The position numbers were made by a program, and so were the translations under genes. From NCBI GenBank assembly GCA_028065135.1, contig JAPTWR010000035.1, positions 1 to 9,093 on the forward strand: DNA of 9,093 nucleotides, written 5' to 3'. Source of the DNA: Acidithiobacillus sp. (lineage in GTDB: Bacteria > Pseudomonadota > Gammaproteobacteria > Acidithiobacillales > Acidithiobacillaceae). The notes beneath the pieces were generated by a model that saw only the letters and a program-made list of their open reading frames with translations, did no database searches and had not been told where the DNA came from. Below are positions 1 through 5,498 of the stretch, piece by piece. The first letter of the stretch is position 1. Each line of letters begins with the position of its first letter.

Positions 1-170
1 GTATCATGTACCGGACACTCCTCACCACAGACGGAGCAAGCAAAGCGACTACCCTTGGGAAAGTTGATGTGCAGATCCAGGCGTTTCTCCTCCACCGTGA
101 AAGTCACATGATCCACCAACCACGGCAGAACCAATCCTAACGCGCGAGAAAACAGCTCTTCAGGGACCAT
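1..170 (-). CDS. ISL3-family transposase, N-terminal part (truncated by window edge)
   Basis: Fifty-six codons are visible, starting at the ATG at 170 with an AGGAG ribosome site seven bases upstream. The protein begins MVPEELFSRALGLVLPWLVD and continues with a VEEKRLDLHINFPKGSRF segment. It then enters a zinc-ribbon with C45xxC48, C52 and H55 (CPVHD), which is the arrangement of the zf-ISL3 domain that opens these DDE transposases. The catalytic domain would lie to the left, outside the window, so it cannot be said whether the gene is intact. The frame is fully open to the edge. Family transposases are usually around 400 residues. The gene sits about 70 bases inside the IS end, as expected. 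Confidence 0.88.
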   Translation of the reverse strand, partial: MVPEELFSRALGLVLPWLVDHVTFTVEEKRLDLHINFPKGSRFACSVCGEECPVHD

Positions 171-220
171 CAACTAACTCCTATTCAGGGCACGACCGCT
201 CCACAGCATTCTACCCCCTA

Positions 221-243
221 CCCACTCAATCTGACGAAGAGCC
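221..243. repeat. Terminal inverted repeat of the ISL3-type element
   Basis: Read on the minus strand from 243 inward, the sequence starts GGCTCTTCGTCAGATTGAG and runs into a G-rich stretch. It matches the form of ISL3-family ends and lies in the right place relative to the transposase start. Only one copy is in the window, so the repeat is inferred from its form rather than seen as a pair. Confidence 0.6.
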
Positions 244-282
244 GTGGTTGGAAACTGTCCTGAGCCGCTTACAGGCCATTAA

Positions 283-465
283 CAGCAAGTTCTTGCAGCG
301 GAACGCCTGCAGGTCTGCAAGGTATCATCGAGCGTCCAGGCAAGATTCACGACACAGCTACGAGGGTGGCGTCGCGTCGGCCGTGTCAGGTTCAACGGCG
401 AGGTCCATGGGTATGGAACTTTTGAGCATGATCGGACTCATAGAGTCGTTCTACCTGTAGAATGA
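283..465 (+). pseudogene. Possible 3' remnant of an unidentified gene beside the IS end
   Basis: An open frame of 60 codons follows an in-frame TAA at 280-282 and ends at TGA 463-465. Its second half reads like a real protein tail (RVRFNGEVHGYGTFEHD, then RTHRVVLPVE). No start codon or ribosome site precedes it, and I do not recognise the family. A longer frame with a TTG start (248-460) overlaps it but reads less like protein. It could be the surviving end of a gene interrupted by the IS, or chance. Confidence 0.2.
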
Positions 466-502
466 AATTGATAGAATAAATGTTCCATTACTGAACTTTA
501 TA

Positions 503-521
503 GATAATAAGATTTATTATC
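503..521. promoter_or_regulatory. Fur-box-like dyad upstream of the aquaporin gene
   Basis: The sequence GATAATAAGATTTATTATC is a perfect 8-3-8 inverted repeat. It matches the classic 19-bp Fur consensus (GATAATGATAATCATTATC) at 15 of 19 positions by direct count. It lies 71 bases before the aquaporin ATG, in AT-rich DNA with TATAGA/GATAAT hexamers overlapping it, so a bound repressor could block a promoter there. I could not assign a convincing -35/-10 pair. Confidence 0.55.
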
Positions 522-592
522 GTTGCGTTATCAGTGGTGGTTTTTTGATGAAATAGATTCCTTTCCTACGCCAATACGGAGATAGACATACT

Positions 593-1288
593 ATGCACCC
601 ATTAATGCGCAAGATGACTGCGGAATTCATTGGAACCTTTGGACTTATTTTTTTTGGTGGTGGCGCGGCAGCTATGGGTAAGCCACTTATAGATATCGCT
701 TTGGCGAATGGGTTGGCCATCATGATTGCGGCCTATGTATTCGGGGACATCAGCGGCGGTATTGTGAATCCTGCGGTCACTCTTGGTGGTGCCATAGCAG
801 GGAAAATCAGTTGGCGGAATGCGGGCATGTACATGATTGCTCAGATCCTGGGCGGAATAGCCGCTGGATTCGTGCTGCTCACGGTTCTGCCCGGACAAAT
901 GGGACACCTAGGTGCTACAACCATCAATACAAACCTGATATCTGTCCCAGGGGGGTTTATGCTGGAGGCGTTAGGGACGTTCTTTCTCACCACTACCGCG
1001 TTGTACACGGCTATGAGCGATCGTGCTGGTAACGCCGCACCGCTGGCTATAGGTTTTACTTTAGTCATGATTGTCACCTTCATGGGGCCGCTCACGGGAG
1101 CCAGCGTCAATCCGGCACGGACGTTGGGTCCTGCTGTAGCAGGTGATTACTATCCCCATGTATGGGTTTATCTTATTGCAACCCCATTAGGGGGGCTGGT
1201 CGCGGGTTTGCTCTATAAATTCATGCAGGAAAGTAAAACTGACATGCATTTTGAAGAAGCAATGAAAGAAGAAGATGTAACTCTCTAG
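593..1288 (+). CDS. Aquaporin / MIP-family channel
   Basis: This is a 231-residue inner-membrane channel of the major intrinsic protein family, passing water or small neutral solutes. The two half-membrane loops carry intact NPA motifs at 59-61 (GIVNPAVTLGG) and 173-175 (SVNPARTLGP), and hydrophobic stretches fit six membrane helices. Length agrees with bacterial AqpZ. The start is the ATG at 593, preceded by GGAGAT with nine bases of spacing. By counting from the NPA motifs, the aromatic/arginine filter positions read N39, V161, A170 and R176. This matches neither AqpZ (F/H/T/R) nor GlpF (W/G/F/R) and is nearer the small, polar filters of plant TIPs. The substrate is therefore uncertain: ammonia, metalloid hydroxides, urea or peroxide are all possible. 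The C-terminus is acidic (EEAMKEEDVTL). It stands alone; a Fur-like site lies upstream. Confidence 0.93.
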   Translation: MHPLMRKMTAEFIGTFGLIFFGGGAAAMGKPLIDIALANGLAIMIAAYVFGDISGGIVNPAVTLGGAIAGKISWRNAGMYMIAQILGGIAAGFVLLTVLPGQMGHLGATTINTNLISVPGGFMLEALGTFFLTTTALYTAMSDRAGNAAPLAIGFTLVMIVTFMGPLTGASVNPARTLGPAVAGDYYPHVWVYLIATPLGGLVAGLLYKFMQESKTDMHFEEAMKEEDVTL

Positions 1289-1373
1289 TTTTTTGCATCC
1301 GCAGAACGCGGGCCAGCAACAAGCTGACGGCGACTAGAAGTGGTGTTATGCCAACGGTGGGGAACCCATCGCT

Positions 1374-1394
1374 GTCCATCATCGGGTGATGGAC
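1374..1394. other. Hairpin-forming inverted repeat downstream of the aquaporin
   Basis: GTCCATCA and TGATGGAC form a perfect 8-bp stem with the loop TCGGG, beginning 85 bases after the aquaporin stop. No T-run follows, so it is not a standard intrinsic terminator. It could stabilise the 3' end of the transcript or be part of a decayed element. A perfect palindrome CCCCATGGGG lies just beyond at 1405-1414. Confidence 0.4.
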
Positions 1395-1479
1395 GTTAGC
1401 TTGTCCCCATGGGGGTAGATGTATCCCCAAACAGAAAGAACCCTGTATTTTTAGGGTGAGAGGGATAATGCGCCTTTGC

Positions 1480-1559
1480 GTCTCATGGGCAAGGCTGGAC
1501 AGGTCCGCAGTACGTTGATTGGCCTGGACCCGGCTGTGTGGTCCAGTCCTCCATGAGAC
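1480..1559. repeat. Long imperfect inverted repeat with competing internal stem
   Basis: GTCTCATGG plus CTGGAC (1480-1500) is repeated in inverse order as GTCCAG plus CCATGAGAC (1541-1559), around a 40-base centre. Inside it, CTGGACC (1524-1530) pairs with GGTCCAG (1540-1546) over a 9-base loop. The same right arm could therefore pair with either left partner. No protein-coding frame explains the stretch. It may be a small structured RNA, a mobile-element relic or chance. Confidence 0.35.
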
Positions 1560-1689
1560 AAAAAGCAGAGGCCGTTCATTTTGAGTCTGCTCAGGATTAT
1601 TCACCTTGCGGCACCCTGCCCTAACCGCACATTTAGCTGCTCTTGGCCAGCACCCCCGCCGAGGCTTGCCGTGCTCCTCCAACGAGGAT

Positions 1690-1873
1690 TCACCCGTTCC
1701 AGCAAGGACTGTTGGGGTCTTCCTGAAGAGCCTTTTCGAGTGCTGCGATAAAGTGTCGCACATCCCATTCCGGCGCAAACATCTGTGCCCCCCCTTATAA
1801 AGCGTTTGTCCTGCTCCATTCGGAGCTTAGGAACTGGCGAAGTCTGCATCAACCGTTTTGTCGCAGCCTCCAT
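1690..1873 (-). pseudogene. Unrecognised small ORF interrupted at a run of seven G
   Basis: From the ATG at 1873 the frame reads MEAATKRLMQTSPVPKLRME, then QDKRFIRG, and reaches a G7 run (C7 on the plus strand, 1788-1794). Dropping one G joins it to a second frame, MFAPEWDVRHFIAALEKALQ then EDPNSPCWNG, which stops at TGA 1690-1692. Across the join this gives a plausible protein of about 60 residues. The second part alone has its own ATG at 1782 with the G-run as a possible ribosome site, giving a 30-residue peptide. Family unknown. It may be a frameshifted relic, a base-call error in a homopolymer, or a slippery site. The upstream end lies close to the promoter of the next gene on the other strand. 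Confidence 0.3.
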
Positions 1874-1894
1874 TTTGACCAGTTTGGGGGCTGT

Positions 1895-1923
1895 TTCACA
1901 TAACACCCATATTGGCGTACAAT
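1895..1923 (+). promoter_or_regulatory. Sigma70-type promoter of the DsrE-like gene
   Basis: TTCACA (1895-1900) and TACAAT (1918-1923) each match their consensus at five of six bases and are exactly 17 bases apart. Transcription would start near 1930, leaving a leader of about 33 bases before the ATG at 1963. This rules against the longer frame beginning at 1912, whose first codons would lie upstream of the transcript start. Confidence 0.65.
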
Positions 1924-1962
1924 CGTAAGATTTACTCCATACGCTCAACGGGGAGAGATTTG

Positions 1963-2334
1963 ATGTCCGAAGCAGCCGATCTTGTTATTGTCGTTATCAC
2001 TGGTGCTGAAAATCCCAAGCGACTTCCTTCTGCATTTTTTCTGGCAGCCACTGCCGCTGCCACGGAGCAGAAAGTGATCATGTATTTCACCGGACCGGGC
2101 ACGGAACTGCTCGCCAAAGGTAAGGCAGAAAATATTTTTCCGATGGAAGGCGGTAAAAGTGTCGCTGATTTCATGAAACTGGCTGAAGATAATGGAGTTC
2201 AGATTATTGGTTGCCTGCAGTCTCTGGAGTTGAATGGTATGACCAAAGATGATCTGGCCAAACTCATTCCCATGATGAGTCCCAGTGCTGCGCTGCCTTC
2301 ATTAGCAGCTGCTGGTCGCGTACTAACCTGGTAA
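1963..2334 (+). CDS. DsrE-like family protein (sulfur-carrier / peroxiredoxin-like fold)
   Basis: This is a 123-residue soluble protein. It opens with a Rossmann-like beta strand (DLVIVVITGAENPKR), then a helix (LPSAFFLAATAAATE), then a second strand (KVIMYFTGPGTELL). The only cysteine is C84, in VQIIGCLQSLELNGMTKDDL. This position and context match the active-site cysteine of DsrE/TusD and DsrE-like proteins, which bind sulfur as a persulfide and pass it to partners such as TusA. The start at 1963 is chosen because GGGGAGAG stands just before it and a good promoter lies immediately upstream. In sulfur oxidisers relatives usually sit in hdr/rhd/tusA clusters. This one is alone, with no sulfur gene beside it, so a role in sulfur relay is family-based inference. 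No clear terminator follows. Confidence 0.82.
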   Translation: MSEAADLVIVVITGAENPKRLPSAFFLAATAAATEQKVIMYFTGPGTELLAKGKAENIFPMEGGKSVADFMKLAEDNGVQIIGCLQSLELNGMTKDDLAKLIPMMSPSAALPSLAAAGRVLTW

Positions 2335-2448
2335 GCGTCGGTTAAATACCTTCAATAAGAATGAAAAACCAACTATTCTGGTCGATCCATTTGTATCAGA
2401 AGGTTTATCATAAAACCGTCATTATATCTATAGTCGTGATATCGTTCA

Positions 2449-2524
2449 TGGGATAAATCTCCTTGTTCAAGGAGTTCCCATCTTGGCATCGGATCGCGGC
2501 CGGGAGTAGAGGACATTTATCCCA
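2449..2524. repeat. 76-bp element bounded by 14-bp inverted repeats, with inner hairpin
   Basis: TGGGATAAATCTCC (2449-2462) is matched at 13 of 14 bases by the inverse of GGACATTTATCCCA (2511-2524). Nested at its left end is CTCCTTG-TT-CAAGGAG (2459-2474), a 7-bp stem with a two-base loop. The element fills the gap between the two convergent genes, so it could be a two-way transcription barrier or a very small MITE-like repeat. No clear target duplication is seen, nor the T-run of a standard terminator. Confidence 0.45.
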
Positions 2525-2532
2525 TTGCTTCA

Positions 2533-3399
2533 TTATAGAGCGCGTCTGGTTTTTGATATCGTTACTAAAAGTATCCCAGTTAGCATTGTTGCGCCAGCTA
2601 AAATTAGACGGATAGTTATTTGTTCACCCAACAACGGAGCCGCACTAATAACGACAATCACAGGAACCAGCATCTGTATGACAGCACTCGTTATGCCCCT
2701 TAGCTCCTTCATTAAGATATACCAGAGCACATAAATCAATGCCGAGGTTATTGCACCAATGAGCATAGAGTAATAGATTCCTGCAAGGCTTATATGAATA
2801 ACTTCATGATGCCAGCTTTGTATCGCTGCGTAGATCACGAATAGAATAATAGCGACCAGCCCAGAATATATAAAGTTTGCCGTTGTGGTCGCCAAGTCAT
2901 CCCTAGAACTTTTGCCTAGTATCGAATATCCAGCCCATGCGACACCGGCTCCTATCATCAATCCTATCCCCAAAAGCTTAGGAAGATGCGAGATACCACC
3001 CACCAATACCCACAATCCCACGAGAGTTATCCCGCTCCCAATCCACTGAAGTTTCGACAACCGGTAGCCACCACGAATCTCCCATGCTAACATAGTCGCC
3101 TGAATGGCAAAAAACAAAAATAGAGTTCCAGTAGCAGCTCCAATCTGCTCATAGCCATATGCAAATGCCAACGCATACACAAACAACATCACTGGCATCA
3201 GGATATGATGCAATCTAGGTCGAGCCGTAGTCACTATCATCAGGACGATTAAGATTGCCGCGCCGCTTGCTAACCGAATTGCGGTAAATGGAAGCGGCCC
3301 AATTAAATGCCCTCCCAAGGCTGCTCTTGCCAGCAGACTATTGCCGGCCATACCAGTGAGTACTATCAGAGTCAGCAAGATTATGCGTACGCGGGACAT
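2533..3399 (-). CDS. EamA/DMT-superfamily transporter
   Basis: A 288-residue membrane protein of the drug/metabolite transporter superfamily, expected to export or exchange small metabolites across the inner membrane. About ten hydrophobic helices form two EamA repeats (roughly 5-135 and 145-280). Hallmarks are GTLFLFFAIQATMLAWEIRG in the first half, and ITSAVIQMLVPVIVVISAAP followed by LLGEQIT in the second. A short basic tail (SKTRRAL) ends the protein. The ATG at 3399 has GAGG nine bases upstream. That ribosome site lies inside a small dyad. The substrate cannot be told from sequence; family members handle amino acids, nucleotide precursors or drugs. Codons are visibly more A/T-rich than in the GST or phosphate transporter genes. 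The next gene upstream is more than 300 bases away, so it probably has its own promoter. Confidence 0.92.
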   Translation of the reverse strand: MSRVRIILLTLIVLTGMAGNSLLARAALGGHLIGPLPFTAIRLASGAAILIVLMIVTTARPRLHHILMPVMLFVYALAFAYGYEQIGAATGTLFLFFAIQATMLAWEIRGGYRLSKLQWIGSGITLVGLWVLVGGISHLPKLLGIGLMIGAGVAWAGYSILGKSSRDDLATTTANFIYSGLVAIILFVIYAAIQSWHHEVIHISLAGIYYSMLIGAITSALIYVLWYILMKELRGITSAVIQMLVPVIVVISAAPLLGEQITIRLILAGATMLTGILLVTISKTRRAL

Positions 3400-3400
3400 A

Positions 3401-3415
3401 TAATGAACCTCATTA
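3401..3415. promoter_or_regulatory. Dyad over the ribosome site of the EamA gene
   Basis: TAATGA-ACC-TCATTA is a perfect 6-3-6 inverted repeat just upstream of the EamA start and overlaps its GAGG Shine-Dalgarno. It could be an operator or a weak RNA hairpin that hides the site. The stem is AT-rich and short, so the case is modest. Confidence 0.3.
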
Positions 3416-3515
3416 AACGTATTTATCTCCGGAAAAGTTATCTAACTCATGGTTCTAACGCATAGTGAAAAGTTCTTCCGCGCTGGTTGAATGAAGAGCC
3501 GATTTTCATGTCCGT

Positions 3516-3659
3516 TTATACGGAGTTTACGGAAAAAGCAAATGACACAGATCGGAAACGAGTGCAATAGATGGTGCCCACATTTTCCCCATGGATATCC
3601 CGAATCTCCATTTCAGTAAGCCTAACCGCCCCAATGGGTGGATGATTGAAAACAACAGT
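3516..3659 (-). pseudogene. Possible gene fragment between the EamA and AhpD-like genes
   Basis: This 47-codon open frame has protein-like content (TVVFNHPPIGAVRLTEMEIR, then DIHGENVGTIYCTRF) and ends at TAA 3516-3518. It follows an in-frame TGA at 3660-3662. The only internal ATG would give 31 residues and lacks a ribosome site. I do not recognise the family. The rest of the 3400-3726 gap shows no gene. A short dyad TCCGT-TTAT-ACGGA (3511-3524) overlaps the end of the fragment. Confidence 0.2.
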
Positions 3660-3726
3660 TCAAATTGTCCTTACCAGCGCATTGCTGACTAGACAGATTA
3701 GGCTAACTGAATAAAGTCGTTGGCGA

Positions 3727-4266
3727 TCAGTCAGTTTTAAGGGACGAAGAAGCTTTAAACGCATTAAAAAGCACATCCGTAGCCGCATGATGTGCACCCG
3801 CATACAAGGCATCGTAGATATCGCGGTCCGTCCATCCTGCCTGGTAAAGCGCCTCAATATCCTTTTTACTGATATTCTCGGGCTTATCTATTGCCTTGAG
3901 AACAAAAAGCATCAAGGCTTTGTCATGTTCCGGGAGAGGAATCAATTCTGGATTAATCAGAGATTGACGTAGAGATTCCTGGTTGATACCCGCATTGACC
4001 AATGCTGCTTCATTAAAATCGACACAAAAGGTATTTCTGTATTTTCCAGACACCAAATAGCGAAGCATAGCGATGAATGTTGGGCTGAGCGTAGGATGGG
4101 ATCCCATGTAAGCCATAGTTGCTATCTGCCCATCAAGTAAATTGGGGCTTACACTGAACAGGTGAAATGCTTCCGGGATATATCCTACAGCACCCTCGAT
4201 CTGTTGATAAAAGTTAGCCACTTTGCCTTCTGCTGCGTCTGGATGTACCGTCTTTAACAAAGCCAT
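3727..4266 (-). CDS. Carboxymuconolactone decarboxylase / AhpD-like protein
   Basis: A 179-residue all-helical protein of the CMD/AhpD superfamily. The core RYLVSGKYRNTFCVDFNEAAL (about 69-89) sits where AhpD-type enzymes have their CxxC and histidine. Here the pattern reads N78-T-F-C81-V-D-F-N85, so the first cysteine and the histidine are replaced and C81 is the only cysteine in the protein. The C-terminal half (SKKDIEALYQAGWTDRDIYD, then ALYAGAHHAATDVL) is typical of the family. A classical AhpD dithiol cycle looks impossible; a one-cysteine or non-redox role is more likely. The ATG at 4266 follows AGGAGGT with six bases of spacing. It lies 131 bases after the Cys-rich gene on the same strand, so it may be the third gene of the GST unit or have its own promoter in that gap. 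Confidence 0.85.
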   Translation of the reverse strand: MALLKTVHPDAAEGKVANFYQQIEGAVGYIPEAFHLFSVSPNLLDGQIATMAYMGSHPTLSPTFIAMLRYLVSGKYRNTFCVDFNEAALVNAGINQESLRQSLINPELIPLPEHDKALMLFVLKAIDKPENISKKDIEALYQAGWTDRDIYDALYAGAHHAATDVLFNAFKASSSLKTD

Positions 4267-4397
4267 ATAATACCTCCTAGTTGATTACTCACAAAAAACA
4301 AGAAAAATTGTGGAGAGATTATCTCGAACGACTACACTTTACGATTCTCTGGTCATACATGAAATTTCCATTTTATGTGCAAATACAGGTTATTTAT

Positions 4398-4631
4398 TCA
4401 CGCCCCGCCATCACCGGATCCCGTTCCCGTTTTGTTACGTAAATCAACCAGGCTACAGCTGGTTTTCCGGGTGGCTAGACATTCTCTGGTGCCAGGGAAA
4501 AAGTCGAATGAGCATTGTTTTTTCTGTAACTCTAGCCAGTCTTCAGAAGGATACTTGCCCTCTGGAAGATTGGGCGGAAAGTAAACGCAAGAAGTACAAA
4601 TTGGATCACTCACAGTATTTTCTTGATTCAT
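4398..4631 (-). CDS. Small cysteine-rich protein of unknown function
   Basis: A 77-residue protein starting MNQENTVSDPICTSCVYFPP. The ATG at 4631 has AAAAGGAG seven bases upstream, a strong ribosome site; a longer frame reading back into the GST gene is less likely. Cysteines are C12, C15, C40, C51 and C59, in the order CxxC, then QCSF, then ECLATRKTSC. The spacing suggests a small metal site (zinc or iron-sulfur) or a redox thiol cluster. There is no signal peptide and no membrane segment, and the last residues are a flexible Gly/Thr/Ser tail. It begins 23 bases after the GST stop, so the two are very probably co-transcribed and the protein may work with GST in thiol chemistry. I do not recognise the family. 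An AT-rich hairpin (ACATGAAAT/ATTTTATGT, 4357-4378) lies just downstream. Confidence 0.72.
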   Translation of the reverse strand: MNQENTVSDPICTSCVYFPPNLPEGKYPSEDWLELQKKQCSFDFFPGTRECLATRKTSCSLVDLRNKTGTGSGDGGA

Positions 4632-4654
4632 ACTCGATCTCCTTTTGACCAAAA

Positions 4655-5272
4655 CTATTGCGCAGGCCGGAGCAACCCTTCCGCCTTCAGGGCCGATTGC
4701 ACCGCCGGCCGCATGGATACCCGCCTCTGATACGCCTGGAGCAAGGGCCATTGCTCCAGCTTAATGCCAACATGCCGGCCCCAGCTCAATACCGTAAAGA
4801 GATAGGCGTCGGCCACCGTGAATCCCTCGCCCAGTAACCAGTCCTTGCCCTCCAGTTGCCGGCTGACCGTGCCCAGGCGCTGCCCGAGTTGGGCAGCGAC
4901 CACTGCTTTCCATTCCTCGGGCGCCTGCGGATTGAATAAGGGAGAAAAACCCTTATGCAGTTCCGTGGAGATGAAATTGAGCCACTGCATGAGCCGGTAG
5001 CGCTCCAGTGTGCCTAGTGGCGGGGCGAGATTCTTTTCGGGCACGCGATCGGCAAGGTACTGAATGATGGCCGGCCCCTCGGTGAGCACCTGCCCGTCGT
5101 CGAGCAGGAGGGCGGGCACGTAGCCGTCGGGGTTGATGGCGGCATAGTCGGTACCGATTTCCGTTTTTTTGTTGGCGAGGTCCACCCTTTCCTTGTCGAA
5201 GCGGAATCCACCTTCGTTGAGGACGATATGGGGAGAAAGGGAACACGCACCTGGGCTGTAATACAATTTCAT
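4655..5272 (-). CDS. Glutathione S-transferase, beta class
   Basis: A 205-residue cytosolic enzyme that conjugates or reduces electrophiles with glutathione. The N-terminal thioredoxin-like domain begins MKLYYSPGACSLSPHIVLNE with C10, the catalytic cysteine of bacterial beta-class GSTs. P53 in GYVPALL is the cis-proline, and EGPAIIQYLAD (65-75) is the glutathione-binding motif. The helical C-terminal domain has H106-K107, which match the active-site pair of the Proteus enzyme, and the FTVADAYLF folding motif (151-159). The ATG at 5272 is chosen because AGGAGGT precedes it by the right spacing and the family begins MKLYY; the upstream start at 5329 would add 19 residues of no family character. 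It diverges from an HxlR-type regulator and leads a likely operon with the Cys-rich gene. Confidence 0.94.
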   Translation of the reverse strand: MKLYYSPGACSLSPHIVLNEGGFRFDKERVDLANKKTEIGTDYAAINPDGYVPALLLDDGQVLTEGPAIIQYLADRVPEKNLAPPLGTLERYRLMQWLNFISTELHKGFSPLFNPQAPEEWKAVVAAQLGQRLGTVSRQLEGKDWLLGEGFTVADAYLFTVLSWGRHVGIKLEQWPLLQAYQRRVSMRPAVQSALKAEGLLRPAQ

Positions 5273-5365
5273 GGCAATCCACCTCCTGACCGAGCGATTG
5301 GCGGCAAAAGTGCCGGGGTTGTTGTACATGGCTTCAGACCAGCGCAGCTGGCCGTTCGATGAGAT

Positions 5366-5395
5366 ATTAGTACCCCATACAGCTGGTCTTGTGAA
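5366..5395 (-). promoter_or_regulatory. Candidate promoter of the GST unit, with inverted-repeat arm in the spacer
   Basis: On the minus strand TTCACA (5395-5390, five of six) is followed after 18 bases by ACTAAT (5371-5366, four of six). The spacer contains GCTGGTCT (5382-5389), one arm of a perfect 8-bp inverted repeat whose partner AGACCAGC is at 5336-5343. A protein bound there would sit across the promoter and its early transcript. Confidence 0.4.
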
Positions 5396-5417
5396 GTATG
5401 CACTTTATTGTTATAGA

Positions 5418-5455
5418 TATTCGAATAAAATAGTAAGTATGCTTTTAGTAAGTAT
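5418..5455. promoter_or_regulatory. Putative operator: palindrome and tandem TAGTAAGTAT repeats before the HxlR gene
   Basis: TAGTAAGTAT occurs twice, perfectly, at 5431-5440 and 5446-5455 (15 bases start to start). A partial copy, AAGTATGC, lies at 5394-5401. Next to them is the perfect palindrome TATTCGAATA (5418-5427) and a TAAAAT hexamer (5426-5431) that could be the regulator's -10. The known HxlR member YodB binds sites built from TACT/AGTA half-sites, which these repeats resemble. The regulator probably binds here and controls itself and the divergent GST unit. Confidence 0.5.
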
Positions 5456-5498
5456 TAAAAAATTGGAATTTCCAGCCTTGCTCACGGAGGGCAGATAG

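Larger units (their letters stand above)
1..243 (-). mobile_element. ISL3-family insertion sequence, one end (continues off the left edge)
   Basis: The element holds the 5' part of an ISL3-type transposase reading leftwards. Its outer end is placed at 243 because the sequence read inward from there, GGCTCTTCGTCAGATTGAG, has the GGCTCTTCG-type terminus typical of ISL3 family inverted repeats. The bases just outside (244-251, gtggttgg) would be one copy of the usual 8-bp target duplication. The other end lies outside the window, so neither the duplication nor the partner repeat can be confirmed. ISAfe1 of Acidithiobacillus is a known member of this family. Identity with it is not claimed. Confidence 0.8.

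Noticed and set aside
1221..1778. Long minus-strand open frame (185 codons) behind the aquaporin
   Set aside because: It begins at TTG without a ribosome site, overlaps the end of the aquaporin antisense, and its composition does not read like protein.
1912..1962. N-terminal extension of the DsrE-like protein
   Set aside because: These codons lie across or before the predicted transcript start, and the ATG at 1963 has the ribosome site.
5273..5329. Upstream start of the GST adding 19 residues
   Set aside because: The extra residues have no family character, and the strong ribosome site and MKLYY start are at 5272.
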